DNA from: Deltaproteobacteria bacterium RIFCSPHIGHO2_02_FULL_40_28
Lineage (GTDB): Bacteria > UBA10199 > 2-12-FULL-40-28
Reading direction: 5' to 3'
Length of the DNA stretch: 64,000 bases
NCBI GenBank assembly: GCA_001798135.1
Contig: MGRJ01000022.1
Location: 1 to 64,000, forward strand
Below are positions 1 to 9,085 of this stretch, in pieces. The first letter of the stretch is position 1, and each line of letters opens with the position of its first letter. Made by a program: the position numbers and the translations under genes. The notes beneath the pieces were generated by a model that saw nothing but the letters and a program-made list of their open reading frames with translations, ran no database searches and had not been told where the DNA came from.

Positions 1-8
1 AATTAATT

Positions 9-66
9 GTAGGGGCAGGCCCCTGTGCCTGCCCGATTATGGGCAACCACAGGGGGTTGCCCCTAC
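9..66. repeat. Intergenic palindromic repeat
   Basis: An imperfect inverted repeat: the left arm begins GTAGGGGCAGGC and the right arm ends GTTGCCCCTAC, with TGTGCCTGCCC and GGGCAACCACA facing each other in the middle. The GC content is far above the surroundings. It looks like a dispersed intergenic palindrome rather than a terminator, since no T tract follows. The rest of 1-271 holds the repeat at 86-117 and about 150 bases of AT-rich sequence in which I see no gene. Confidence 0.6.
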
Positions 67-85
67 GGGATACCCGCGATGACAA

Positions 86-117
86 AGATGGATCCCGCCT
101 CCGCGGGAATGACAGAG
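86..117. repeat. REP-like repeat (CCCGCCTCCGCGGG family)
   Basis: A short palindrome, GGATCCCGCCTCCGCGGGAA followed by TGACAGAG. The same unit with small changes occurs at 56856-56888 and twice, in opposite orientations, inside the element at 61021-61153. All copies are intergenic, which indicates a dispersed extragenic repeat family. Confidence 0.7.
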
Positions 118-271
118 GGAAGATGGACCCTTTTGCGAGGATGATGTTTTTCAATATCTCCTTATCATCTTAGAAATTGAATTTCTTCTCATTTTGATTG
201 ATAAAATTAGAAGCAGCAACCCCTTTCTTATTGAAGAAATACCCTTGGTCTTTTCATTTTTTTGATTATAA

Positions 272-2968
272 GTGGGACCCATGGATTCTGTTATTTTTCA
301 TAGGCTTATTTCTAGGGTAACCAGACCCTCTCAGTACCTAGGGGGCGAACTCAATGCCATTAAAAAAGATTGGGATCAAACCCCCATCCGCATTGCACTT
401 ATTTTCCCAGATAAATACGAACTGGGAATGTCTCATGTGGGACTTAAAATTCTCTATGATATTCTCAATAAAATTCCAGATGTTGTTTGCGAGAGAGCCT
501 TTGCCCCAGATTTAGACATGGAAGAAGCTCTTCGTAAAGAAAACTTCCCTTATTTTTCCCTCGAATCCCATCGCCCCCTTTCTGATTTTGATGTGGTTGG
601 TTTTTCTTTTACTTACGAGCTTACGTATACCAATTTTTTAAATATTTTAGATCTAGCTCATATTCCACTCAGGCAAAAAGAGAGAACCGAAAACATGCCT
701 CTTATTCTTGGTGGGGGAGGGTGTATCACCAATGCCGAACCTCTGGCTCCCTTTCTTGATTGTGCCCTGATTGGAGACGGAGAAGAAGCTGTTCTCGATT
801 TAGTCAATCGCATTCGAGAAAAAAAATTAAATCAGTCGCAACAATCCAAACAATCCCGACCATCCCGACAAGATTTTTTAGAATCTCTTTCAGATCTTGA
901 TGGAATATATATTCCTTCCTTGTTTGAACCCCAATACAAAGAAGATGGCACTCTCTTGCAAATGATTCCCTTAAAAAAAGGCTATGAAAAAGTTAATAAA
1001 CGAATTCTTCAAAATTTAGATCAAGCCCCATACCCCACTTCCTTAGTTGTTCCTTCCGTTAAATTAATTCACGATCGCATTGGAATTGAAATTCAGCGAG
1101 GATGTAATAGGGCTTGCCGTTTTTGCCAAGCAGGTTACATCGATCGCCCCGTTCGTCAACGCTCCCCTCAAAATGTTCTCGATATTGCAGAAGAATCTCT
1201 TCAAAAAACAGGCATTGGAGAAATATCTCTCCTCTCCCTTTCTGCTGCCGATTACGGCTGCTTGGTGGACACACTTCGTGTGTTAAATAATCGTTATTCT
1301 GAAAATCGTGTGGCGATTTCTGTTCCTGCCACGCGCACCGAAAAACTTTCTCCTGAATTAGTAGAACAAATTAAAAGAGTGAGAAAAACAGGATTTACCA
1401 TCGCCCCAGAAGCAGGGTCAGAACGCATGCGACGTGTGATTAACAAGGGCAACAAAGTAGATGATCTATTTCAAGCCGTACGTAATGCCTTCTCACAAGG
1501 ATGGGAACTTTTAAAACTCTACTACATGGTAGGACTTCCCTTTGAAACCGATGCAGATGTACTAGGCATAGCTGATGAAGCCAATGCAGCAATTTCTATC
1601 TGCAAAGAATATACCGGAAACTGCGATCTTAATTTAAGCATTTCTTCCTTTGTACCCAAACCTCACACTCCATTTCAGTGGGAACCCCAAATGAGTTTGG
1701 AAGAAACTCATCGAAAGTTTAATTTAATTAAATACCAGTTAAAAGATCGCCGTATTCGCTTTAAACACCATCACCCCGAAATGAGTTACATCGAAGGTCT
1801 TTTCTCTCGTGGCGATCGCCATGTGGCAGATTTAGTTGAAATTGCTTTTCAACTCGGCGCTCGTTTCGATGAATGGGAAGAACATTTTAATTTTCCCCTC
1901 TGGCAAAAAGCTATTTCAAACTGGGGAAAAGATCCAGCCTTCTACCTCCATCGCAGACGTACCAAAGACGAAATTCTCCCCTGGGATCACCTTCTCGCTC
2001 AAATGAATAAAGATTTTTTGTGGAACGAACTCGAAAAAGCCCATGATGCTGCCTTTGCTACAACCTGGATAACTCCAGAACAACCCAACAAAAAAAATGT
2101 GGAAGTCGGATTTACCGAAGATTGTAGCATCAAACGGTGCTCCAATTGCGGTATCTGCGACTATCGCAAAATTAAAAATCGTATCTTCGTTATGGGAACC
2201 GAAGAAATTATGGCTAAAAAAGGTCACCGTGAAGCCTACGGGTGGGTGGCTTCGGAGGCTTCGCCTCTTTATAGTAATGCGGTAATCGATAAGACGTCAA
2301 AATTTGCTTACCGGTTTCGCTACTCTAAAAGAGGCCTGGCCCGCTACATGGGACACCTCGAAGTAATGGGGATTATTAAAAGAGCCCTCACCAGGGCTAA
2401 AATTCCCCTCTGTTACTCCCAAGGATTTCACCCCCAGATAAAGTTAGCCATGAGTCACCCCCTTAGTGTAGGAATTGAAAGTGATTGGGAGTTTTTTGAT
2501 ATCGAAACTTATGAAGAAATAAATGATAATAAAATCAAAGAGTTATCTTCAATGCCCCAGGGGTTAAAAATCCTTGAGTGTATAGCCATTGACAGAAAAA
2601 CCCCCTCTCTGTATTCTCAAGTAGAAGAGGTTACTTACCAGGTTAAAAGTAAAAACTGGGATGGGATCCCCAAATTTGGGGAAGCCTTAGAAGAATTTAA
2701 TCAAAAAACAGAGTTTTGGTGGAATAAAGAAAATAAAAAAGGTGTTAAACGGCTTGATTTGAAAAAGCTGGTCCGTGTTGACACCACAAATTGGCCAGAA
2801 ACCCTGGTGATGGTCACAAGGGTTTTCCCCGAAGGAACGGTTGGACCCATGGATGTTTATGCAGCACTCACCGGGTCAACTCAGAGGGATTGGCCAGAAA
2901 TTGAGTTTTTAAAAACAGGAGTCCGCTGGAAAAATTCGGGAATGTCTTTAGAATCAACTTCAAGTTGA
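272..2968 (+). CDS. B12-binding radical SAM protein (TIGR03960) fused to DUF2344
   Basis: An 898-residue two-part protein. The N-terminal two thirds match the TIGR03960 radical SAM type: a B12-binding-like Rossmann region with the GGGGC loop near residue 150, then the radical SAM cluster motif CNRACRFC near residue 278 and an EAGSERMR segment typical of the barrel. A Cys-rich patch (CSIKRCSNCGIC, near residue 615) separates it from a C-terminal DUF2344 domain (YSKRGLARYMGHLE, then SQGFHP). This fusion commonly lies beside RNase E/G genes, as here; the exact reaction is not established, though a role in RNA or ribosome modification is plausible. The listed start is GTG; an ATG nine bases on (281) is equally possible. 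Residues about 188-199 are encoded by a 9-bp tandem repeat (833-868). It probably heads the run that continues into rng and the ABC genes. Confidence 0.9.
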   Translation: MGPMDSVIFHRLISRVTRPSQYLGGELNAIKKDWDQTPIRIALIFPDKYELGMSHVGLKILYDILNKIPDVVCERAFAPDLDMEEALRKENFPYFSLESHRPLSDFDVVGFSFTYELTYTNFLNILDLAHIPLRQKERTENMPLILGGGGCITNAEPLAPFLDCALIGDGEEAVLDLVNRIREKKLNQSQQSKQSRPSRQDFLESLSDLDGIYIPSLFEPQYKEDGTLLQMIPLKKGYEKVNKRILQNLDQAPYPTSLVVPSVKLIHDRIGIEIQRGCNRACRFCQAGYIDRPVRQRSPQNVLDIAEESLQKTGIGEISLLSLSAADYGCLVDTLRVLNNRYSENRVAISVPATRTEKLSPELVEQIKRVRKTGFTIAPEAGSERMRRVINKGNKVDDLFQAVRNAFSQGWELLKLYYMVGLPFETDADVLGIADEANAAISICKEYTGNCDLNLSISSFVPKPHTPFQWEPQMSLEETHRKFNLIKYQLKDRRIRFKHHHPEMSYIEGLFSRGDRHVADLVEIAFQLGARFDEWEEHFNFPLWQKAISNWGKDPAFYLHRRRTKDEILPWDHLLAQMNKDFLWNELEKAHDAAFATTWITPEQPNKKNVEVGFTEDCSIKRCSNCGICDYRKIKNRIFVMGTEEIMAKKGHREAYGWVASEASPLYSNAVIDKTSKFAYRFRYSKRGLARYMGHLEVMGIIKRALTRAKIPLCYSQGFHPQIKLAMSHPLSVGIESDWEFFDIETYEEINDNKIKELSSMPQGLKILECIAIDRKTPSLYSQVEEVTYQVKSKNWDGIPKFGEALEEFNQKTEFWWNKENKKGVKRLDLKKLVRVDTTNWPETLVMVTRVFPEGTVGPMDVYAALTGSTQRDWPEIEFLKTGVRWKNSGMSLESTSS
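833..868 (+). repeat. 9-bp tandem repeat, four units, inside CDS
   Basis: Four 9-mers in a row: CAGTCGCAA, CAATCCAAA, CAATCCCGA, CCATCCCGA. They are read in frame as a Gln/Ser/Pro/Arg-rich linker. The last units are the reverse complement (rotated) of the unit at 3048-3083 in the next gene. Confidence 0.7.
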
Positions 2969-3005
2969 ATCGTTCCTTCCTTCCCATGATAAACGGAAAA
3001 TTTTA

Positions 3006-4697
3006 ATGAGCCCTTATTCACCTCGAAGGCATTTTTATGGCAGAAATAGTCGAGATAGTCGGGATAGCCGGGATGGTCGGGATGAACGTCGCGGTGGTAC
3101 TGCCGAAAGAGCTATAAGCCGTAACGAACTCATCATGAACATCTCTCCCGGCGAAACACGCATTGCCCGCTTAGAGAACGGAAGTGTAGCTGAGCTTTTC
3201 ATCGAACGCGCTGAAGAACAACCCATTGTTGGAAATGTTTACAAAGGGATTGTCACCAGAGTTCTTCCAGGGATGCAGGCTGCTTTCTTGGATATTGGCA
3301 TAGAAAAAGCAGCTTTCCTTTATGTTACCGACGTGATCCCCGATATGTTTGATGAAGATATCGATGAAGAAGAGGAAGAAACAAGTACAAATGAGCCAGG
3401 CGCTCTTCCAGAACCTACTCCTCTGGCCAACCCTGCTGAAGGAAATCAAAGACAAGATAACAGAAGATTCCGAAGACCACGTGGCCCTCTTCCTAAAATT
3501 GAAGATCTTCTTAAAGAAGGACAACATGTGGTGGTTCAAGTGGCCAAAGATCCTATTCGTACCAAGGGAGCCAGGGTTACTTGTCATATCTCGTTTCCAG
3601 GACGGTATGTGGTTTATATGCCAACCGTTGATCACTTGGGAGTTTCCAGAAGAATTGGCTCCTATGAAGAAAGAAGCCGTCTTAAAAAAATTATTACCGA
3701 ACACAAACCCTCACGGGGAGGTTTTATTGTACGCACAGTCAGTGTGGGAGCCGCTGAAGAATCTCTCATCGCTGATATGAAAAATGTTGTGTCCCTTTGG
3801 GAAGGTATGGCCAGTAAACAAGAGAAGGCCAAGCCGCCAACACGCCTTTATCAAGATTTAGGTTTGGTATTAAGGTCGGTTAGAGATTTAATGTCATCCG
3901 AAATTACACGCCTGGTCATTGATTCCCAAGAAGATTACCAGGAAATTCTTAAATTCATGAAGCAATTCATGCCAGAATTAACTAATCGTGTGGAATTTTA
4001 TAATGGTGAAACTCCACTTTTTGATGTGTTTGGTATCGAAACCGAAATCAACCGCGCCTTGGGTAAAAAAGTATGGCTTAAATCGGGAGGCTACTTGATC
4101 GTTGATCAAAGTGAAGCTTTAACTGCCATTGATATTAATACGGGACGTTTTGTAGGAAGAGACGATTTTGAAGAAACCATTTTGCAAACCAATTTAGAGG
4201 CAGCAGAAGAAATTGCCTATCAATTAAGACTCCGCAACATTGGGGGCATTATCATCATCGATTTTATCGATATGGAACGATACGCTAATCGCCAAAAAGT
4301 TTTTTATACTTTAAAAGATGCCCTGCGCAAAGACAAGGTACGAACCACCATTACTAAAATCTCCGAGCTGGGATTAGTGGAGATGACAAGAAAAAGAACC
4401 CGGGATTCGCTTACCCAAATGCTTTCTGAAACTTGTATGAGCTGCCATGGAAAAGGACATACCAAGTCTCCTCTCACAGTTGCCTTTGAATTATTTCGAG
4501 AATTAAATCGCACCGTACATCACTTAGATGGAAAATCCATTGTGCTTGATGTACATCCTAGGGTAGCTCAAGTTTTATTTAATGAAGCCAGAGAACGCCT
4601 CGATTATTTTGAAAAAGTTTTTAAAAAGCGTATTATTGTTGAAGCCCTTGAAGGGTTTCCTGTAGAACAGTTTCAAATTTCAGCTAAACGTTCATGA
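3006..4697 (+). CDS. rng: Ribonuclease G/E family endoribonuclease
   Basis: A 563-residue member of the Rne/Rng family, single-strand-specific endoribonucleases acting in rRNA maturation and mRNA decay. An S1-like region starts near residue 70 (GNVYKGIVTRVLPGMQAAFLD). It is interrupted near residues 114-165 by an acidic then basic insertion (DEDIDEEEEE, RRFRRPRG). The catalytic metal-binding acidic motifs are present: AIDINTG near 373 and IIIIDFIDM near 415. The zinc-link cysteines are at CMSCHGKG near 477. The length is close to RNase G plus the insert, without the long RNase E scaffold tail. The N-terminus carries an unusual SRDSRDSRDGRDERR stretch made by a 9-bp repeat. It ends in an ATGA overlap with the ABC ATPase gene. 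Confidence 0.95.
   Translation: MSPYSPRRHFYGRNSRDSRDSRDGRDERRGGTAERAISRNELIMNISPGETRIARLENGSVAELFIERAEEQPIVGNVYKGIVTRVLPGMQAAFLDIGIEKAAFLYVTDVIPDMFDEDIDEEEEETSTNEPGALPEPTPLANPAEGNQRQDNRRFRRPRGPLPKIEDLLKEGQHVVVQVAKDPIRTKGARVTCHISFPGRYVVYMPTVDHLGVSRRIGSYEERSRLKKIITEHKPSRGGFIVRTVSVGAAEESLIADMKNVVSLWEGMASKQEKAKPPTRLYQDLGLVLRSVRDLMSSEITRLVIDSQEDYQEILKFMKQFMPELTNRVEFYNGETPLFDVFGIETEINRALGKKVWLKSGGYLIVDQSEALTAIDINTGRFVGRDDFEETILQTNLEAAEEIAYQLRLRNIGGIIIIDFIDMERYANRQKVFYTLKDALRKDKVRTTITKISELGLVEMTRKRTRDSLTQMLSETCMSCHGKGHTKSPLTVAFELFRELNRTVHHLDGKSIVLDVHPRVAQVLFNEARERLDYFEKVFKKRIIVEALEGFPVEQFQISAKRS
3048..3083 (+). repeat. 9-bp tandem repeat, four units, inside rng
   Basis: Four consecutive 9-mers: AGTCGAGAT, AGTCGGGAT, AGCCGGGAT, GGTCGGGAT. 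They are translated in frame as repeated Ser-Arg-Asp. The same 9-mer family lies in the opposite orientation at 833-868. Confidence 0.8.
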
Positions 4698-5620
4698 TTC
4701 GTGCTCAAAACATCACTAAAGCTTATGGGGCAATTCAAGCCATCTCCGGTATTTCTTTTGAACTTTCAGAAGGGGAAGTAGTTGGTTTTTTAGGTCCTAA
4801 TGGGGCTGGAAAAACAACGACCATGAGAATTTTAGCGGGTTATATTTCCCCAACCTCTGGAAAATGCTGGGTAGAAGATTTTGATATCGGCGAAAATCTT
4901 ATTTTAGCTCGTCAAAAAATAGGATATCTTCCCGAATCAACCCCCCTCTATGGAGATATGGAAGTAAGTGGCTATCTTGCTTATATTGCTTGCCTAAGGG
5001 GAATGGCAAAAACTCTTATCCCAGATGCTATCAAAAAAGTTGTTCAAACTTGCGGTCTCAAAAAAGTCATTGGTCGAAAAATTGCCACCCTCTCTAAGGG
5101 ATATAAACAAAGAATTGGTTTGGCCCAGGCCTTAATTCATGAACCTCCCATTTTAATTTTGGATGAACCAACAGTGGGTTTGGATCCCAACCAAATAGTT
5201 GAAATTCGTGAGCTGATTCGTAATATCGGAAAAAATAGAACTGTTCTTTTATCTTCCCATATTCTTTCCGAAGTAGAACAAACATGTGAACGGATGATTA
5301 TTATTTCAGAAGGAAATATTGTTGCAGAAGGTTCTCCTAAAGAATTGGCTCATCAAAATCAAAAACTAGCTTGCCGAGTAGGAATTTTGGCAACTCAACC
5401 CCAAATTCAAAATGCTTTAACACAACTGCCAGACGCTCATGCAGAAAATTTTGAAAATACAAATGATGGAATTGTTTTTTTTAATTTAAGTTTTAAGGGC
5501 AATGAAGATCATAGGCAGGCTATTTATCATTGGACTGTTAAAAATAATTTTGTACTGATGGAATTAGTACAAGAAAAAGTTTCTTTAGAAAAAATTTTCA
5601 AAAAACTAACCGCCGCATGA
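4694..5620 (+). CDS. ABC transporter ATP-binding protein (GldA/CcmA type)
   Basis: A 308-residue ATPase of an ABC-2 type exporter. It has Walker A GPNGAGKTT near residue 36, the signature LSKGYKQRIGLAQ near 135, Walker B LILDEPTVGLDP near 154 and the H-loop SSHILSEVE near 188. The C-terminal ~90 residues form the accessory domain usual in GldA-like proteins. It overlaps rng by four bases (ATGA), and its own end overlaps the permease start by four bases. The next three genes (permease, GldG-like, DUF4340) form the arrangement known from gliding/exopolysaccharide-type ABC systems. The substrate is unknown, and gliding itself is not implied because no other gld or spr genes are visible. Confidence 0.93.
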   Translation: MIRAQNITKAYGAIQAISGISFELSEGEVVGFLGPNGAGKTTTMRILAGYISPTSGKCWVEDFDIGENLILARQKIGYLPESTPLYGDMEVSGYLAYIACLRGMAKTLIPDAIKKVVQTCGLKKVIGRKIATLSKGYKQRIGLAQALIHEPPILILDEPTVGLDPNQIVEIRELIRNIGKNRTVLLSSHILSEVEQTCERMIIISEGNIVAEGSPKELAHQNQKLACRVGILATQPQIQNALTQLPDAHAENFENTNDGIVFFNLSFKGNEDHRQAIYHWTVKNNFVLMELVQEKVSLEKIFKKLTAA

Positions 5621-6336
5621 AAAATATTTTTACCATTACAAAAAAAGAATTTCTCGAAACTTTTTTTTCACCCCTGGCCTATGTTTTTTTGGTTGTTTTT
5701 GTGGTCTTGGTTTACTGGTTCTTTTTTAGTGACCTTTTTTTGTTGAACCAGGCTAGTTTGCGGGGGGTCTTTAATTGGGTTCCACTTATTTTTCTTGTTT
5801 TTTTACCTGCAATAACCATGGGTAAGTGGTCTGAAGAAAAAAAATCTGGAACCCTGGAAATTCTTTTAACTCTCCCTGTTAAAGATTTTGAAATTGTTTT
5901 AGGAAAATTTCTTTCTTCTTTTCTTTTTCTTTTAGTGGCTCTTTTTCTAACTACCCCTTTAGTAGGTTTGGTGGCCCTGCTGGGTGATTTGGATGGCGGA
6001 GCTATTTGGGGTGGATATTTGGGATTGATTTTTCTGGGCGCAGCTTCTCTTGCTATTGGTCTTTTTATTTCTTCATTAACCGAAAGTGCTATTATTGCCT
6101 TCATTATTAGTTTTCTTATTTTGTTTGGACTTCTTTTAATTGGAGAAAGTGTTGTTTTAAGTTTTTTACCTAAACTTTTTGCTTCTTTTTTGTCTTCTTT
6201 AAGTTTGTCCCAACATTTTCAAAGTATTGCGCGGGGAGTGATTGATTCGCGTGATGTGCTTTATTACCTCAGTTTGGCAGGTTATTTTTTATTTTTAAAT
6301 GTGCTGAGTCTTGAATCAAGAAAGTGGAAGAACTAA
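5617..6336 (+). CDS. ABC-2 type permease (GldF-like)
   Basis: A 239-residue integral membrane protein with about six hydrophobic segments. An N-terminal TM is followed by the conserved ABC-2 region near residues 55-80 (VFLPAITMGKWSEEKKSGTLE), then LLTLPVKDFEIVLGKF. That pattern is characteristic of the GldF/NosY-like permease subfamily. It would pair with the upstream ATPase. The start overlaps the ATPase gene by four bases, and the stop overlaps the next start as TAATG, so the genes are probably translationally coupled. Confidence 0.92.
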   Translation: MKNIFTITKKEFLETFFSPLAYVFLVVFVVLVYWFFFSDLFLLNQASLRGVFNWVPLIFLVFLPAITMGKWSEEKKSGTLEILLTLPVKDFEIVLGKFLSSFLFLLVALFLTTPLVGLVALLGDLDGGAIWGGYLGLIFLGAASLAIGLFISSLTESAIIAFIISFLILFGLLLIGESVVLSFLPKLFASFLSSLSLSQHFQSIARGVIDSRDVLYYLSLAGYFLFLNVLSLESRKWKN

Positions 6337-7835
6337 TGAAAAATAAGGGTATCAGCCAAATTTTTTTGATAGCTGCTTTAACAGCCCTTGTTTTAATTTT
6401 AGTAAACTTATTGGCCCATCGTCATTTTGTAAGACTTGATTTAACAGAAGATCATGAATTTACCCTTTCCGAATCAAGTAAGTTGGTTTTAAAAGATTTA
6501 GATGATCAAGTGACCTTTAAACTTTTTTTTACCAAAGAAGTTCCTTCTAATCTTTTGCCCGTTCATCAAGCTGTAGATGATTTATTGGATGAATTTCAAC
6601 GCAATTCTTCCCGGATAAATATTGTAAAAATTGATCCCCAATCATCCCTGCAAATCGAACAAGAAGCAACTGCTTTAGGTATTCCTCCCTTGCAATTAAA
6701 CGTGATTGAAAAAGATAAACGAGAAGTGAGAAAAGTGTATTTGGGTTTGGCTGTTCTTTATGCTGATAAAAAAGAAATTCTTCCCGTGGTGGCCGATTTA
6801 AGATCACTGGAATACGATCTCATTGCAGCCATTCTGAAAGTTACAGCCTTAAAACTTCCTAAGGTAGGTTTGCTTATTCCTGATGCCAATCCAAATGAAA
6901 ATCCCTATGAGGTTATCCAAAAAGTTTTAGAGCAACGAATGGATCTTGTCTCTCTATCTCCAAATGCAACAGACCTAGAGGCAAAGCATCTTGATGCTTT
7001 AATCATTGTTGCTCCTAAAAATCTTCCAGATTTTTTTGTAAAGCAATTAGATGGGCTGTTAAAAAACGGAGTCTCTTTGATTATTTTGGCTGGAAGGATA
7101 GATGTTGCTGGAAACTTGATGGCCACCGAATATCAAACAGGGTTGGAAAACTGGCTTTCCAAACAAGGAATTGGTTTAGAAGCAGGAATTTTAGTAGAAC
7201 CCAAGTATCCAGCTCAGGCTGCTTTTAATTCGGGATTTGTTCAGTATCAAATTCCCTATCTTTTCTTTGTTCGCGTTGTGTCAGCAGGGCTTAATCAAGA
7301 CAGTACAATTACCAATCGTTTGGAAGAAGTTGTTTTCCCTTGGGCTACTACTCTCACAATAAATCCAGTAGAACATTCAGATTGGAAATATGAAATTTTG
7401 GCCCAAAGCTCGGATGAGTCTTTTTTGCAGGAAGGAATTCCTAATGTAAACCCGCAAGCTTTTCAAGATTTTCAATTTCCAGAAGGTTCCAAAAAAAATA
7501 TTGCCATATTAGTTCACGTGCCAGGCAACCCTCGCCCCGCACGTTTGGTTGTGGTTTCTAATTCTATTTTTATGCGGTCGGATTTTCTTAAAGACTATCA
7601 ACACAATTTGATTTTCTTTCAAAATTTAATCGACGAAGTAACTTTGGGAGATCAACTGATTGGCATTCGCTCGCGTGGCAAAACCAATCGCCCTTTGGTT
7701 AATCTTTCCAGTAGTGAAATGGCCACGCTCCGATGGATTTTTGTTATCATGGTTCCTCTTTTGATTGGTATTTTTGGTCTTGTTCTTTATGGTTTAAGAC
7801 GCAGAAAATTGAAAAAATTAAATGATCAATTTTAA
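6336..7835 (+). CDS. GldG-family ABC transporter auxiliary protein
   Basis: I take the ATG at 6336, which overlaps the permease stop, in preference to the in-frame GTG at 6324; this gives 499 residues. An N-terminal TM (residues ~8-26) is followed by RLDLTEDHEFTLSESSK, the hallmark opening of the GldG/DUF7088 extracytoplasmic domain. There is a large periplasmic region and a C-terminal TM near residues 465-490, then a basic tail (GLRRRKLKK). GldG-like proteins accompany GldA/GldF pairs; a role as substrate-binding or energising partner is inferred. The next gene starts immediately after its stop codon. Confidence 0.9.
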   Translation: MKNKGISQIFLIAALTALVLILVNLLAHRHFVRLDLTEDHEFTLSESSKLVLKDLDDQVTFKLFFTKEVPSNLLPVHQAVDDLLDEFQRNSSRINIVKIDPQSSLQIEQEATALGIPPLQLNVIEKDKREVRKVYLGLAVLYADKKEILPVVADLRSLEYDLIAAILKVTALKLPKVGLLIPDANPNENPYEVIQKVLEQRMDLVSLSPNATDLEAKHLDALIIVAPKNLPDFFVKQLDGLLKNGVSLIILAGRIDVAGNLMATEYQTGLENWLSKQGIGLEAGILVEPKYPAQAAFNSGFVQYQIPYLFFVRVVSAGLNQDSTITNRLEEVVFPWATTLTINPVEHSDWKYEILAQSSDESFLQEGIPNVNPQAFQDFQFPEGSKKNIAILVHVPGNPRPARLVVVSNSIFMRSDFLKDYQHNLIFFQNLIDEVTLGDQLIGIRSRGKTNRPLVNLSSSEMATLRWIFVIMVPLLIGIFGLVLYGLRRRKLKKLNDQF

Positions 7836-8435
7836 ATGAAAAAACGTGTTCAAATTTTATTTGGTATCGTTATTATTTTAATTGTTCTTCTTTTTATTTT
7901 TGATAACCCATTTGAAGATAATTTTGCTCCCAAGGAAGTCTTGTTTTTCCCCCATCTTCAAAAAGCAGATATAACGCAGATAGATATTGCTTATTTTATA
8001 AGCGGAGTAAGACTTGCTAGAGTATCCAAGGATAATTGGCAGGTATCTTCTTTTAAAACGGCATTGGCAGAAAAAGTTGAATTAGACAGTGGAACCATTC
8101 CAGGTGAATCTTTGCCCCCTCAAAAAGCAGATCAAAATAAAGTAAATAAACTTTTGGATATTTTATTGGATCTACAAAAAGGAACACCAGTGTCTACTAA
8201 CCCTGATAAACAAGGGGTGATGGAATTAAAAGATATTGCTTTGAATGTAACTCTTTATCGTTCTGATGGTCATCAATTAGCCAAGCTTTGGGTAGGAAAG
8301 CAAACCCCAGGATTTTTGACCAACTATGTGAGAGAAGAGGGGAACGAAATTTATGAAGTAGGGGCTTCGATTAAGGGTTTACTTAATCTTCCAACAGAAT
8401 CGTGGGTGGAAAAACCTGCCCCTATTTTACAATGA
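7836..8435 (+). CDS. DUF4340 domain-containing protein
   Basis: A 199-residue protein whose ATG directly follows the TAA of the GldG-like gene. An N-terminal TM or signal anchor (residues ~5-22) is followed by an extracytoplasmic beta-rich region. Segments such as ITQIDIAYFISGVRLARV and DNWQVSS are typical of DUF4340, a family regularly found as the last gene of GldAFG-like operons. The length is short for the family, which often carries two or more repeats of the domain. The function is unknown. It converges on the peroxiredoxin gene with nine bases between stop codons. Confidence 0.85.
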   Translation: MKKRVQILFGIVIILIVLLFIFDNPFEDNFAPKEVLFFPHLQKADITQIDIAYFISGVRLARVSKDNWQVSSFKTALAEKVELDSGTIPGESLPPQKADQNKVNKLLDILLDLQKGTPVSTNPDKQGVMELKDIALNVTLYRSDGHQLAKLWVGKQTPGFLTNYVREEGNEIYEVGASIKGLLNLPTESWVEKPAPILQ

Positions 8436-8444
8436 CGTTTTTCT

Positions 8445-9023
8445 TTAAGCCGACTGAAAGTATTTTTTAGATTTTTCAGGATCTGGCACCATGGTTTTGC
8501 TGCCTTTAACCCAATTAGCTGGGCAAACTTCTCCTGTTTTAGCAACTGTTTGGAAGGCTTCTAAAACACGAAGTGTTTCTTCTACACTTCGGCCAACTCC
8601 CAAATCGTGCACCACTTCGTAGGCTACCATTCCATCGGGATTAATAAGAAATAAACCACGGAGTGCAATGCCTCCATCCAATAAAACTCCATAATCACTG
8701 GCAATTTTTTTTGTAATATCCGCTAGCAGGGGATAAGCAATTTTTCCAAGCCCCCCGCTTTTGCGATCGGTATTAATCCAAGCTAAGTGAGTAAATTTGG
8801 AATCGATCGAACAAGCAACAACTTCTGCATTTAATTTTTTGAAGGCCTCTATTTTATCAGAAAAAGCAGTAATTTCAGTGGGACAAACAAAGGTAAAATC
8901 GAGAGGATAGAAAAAAAGAACAAGCCATTTGCTCTTGTAGTCGGCTAGTTTAAGTCTTTTAAATTCTCCATGGAGAACAGCGTCAGCTTCAAAATCAGGT
9001 GCTCTTTTTTGGACAAGACTCAT
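8445..9023 (-). CDS. 2-Cys peroxiredoxin (AhpC/Prx1 type)
   Basis: A 192-residue peroxiredoxin that reduces hydrogen peroxide, organic peroxides or peroxynitrite. The peroxidatic cysteine is Cys47 in DFTFVCPTE and the resolving cysteine is Cys167 in GEVCPANW, so it is a typical 2-Cys Prx1/AhpC enzyme. The C-terminal YF-containing tail (KKYFQSA) resembles the motif linked to sensitivity to over-oxidation. A strong ribosome binding site, GAAGGAGG, precedes the ATG. No ahpF or thioredoxin reductase lies nearby, so the reductant is probably thioredoxin supplied from elsewhere (inferred). A large hairpin lies just upstream at 9086-9190. Confidence 0.96.
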   Translation of the reverse strand: MSLVQKRAPDFEADAVLHGEFKRLKLADYKSKWLVLFFYPLDFTFVCPTEITAFSDKIEAFKKLNAEVVACSIDSKFTHLAWINTDRKSGGLGKIAYPLLADITKKIASDYGVLLDGGIALRGLFLINPDGMVAYEVVHDLGVGRSVEETLRVLEAFQTVAKTGEVCPANWVKGSKTMVPDPEKSKKYFQSA

Positions 9024-9085
9024 ACAAAACCTCCTTCAAATTATTTTGAGAAGAGGAAACTAGCATAGTAAAATATGCAGTCAAG

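Noticed and set aside
3171-3704. 177-residue open frame antisense to rng
   Set aside because: Opposite the conserved S1 region of RNase G; composition typical of a reverse-strand shadow.
4694-8435. Gliding motility machinery
   Set aside because: Only the GldA/F/G-like ABC genes and DUF4340 are present; these occur in many non-gliding bacteria, so only an ABC exporter is called.
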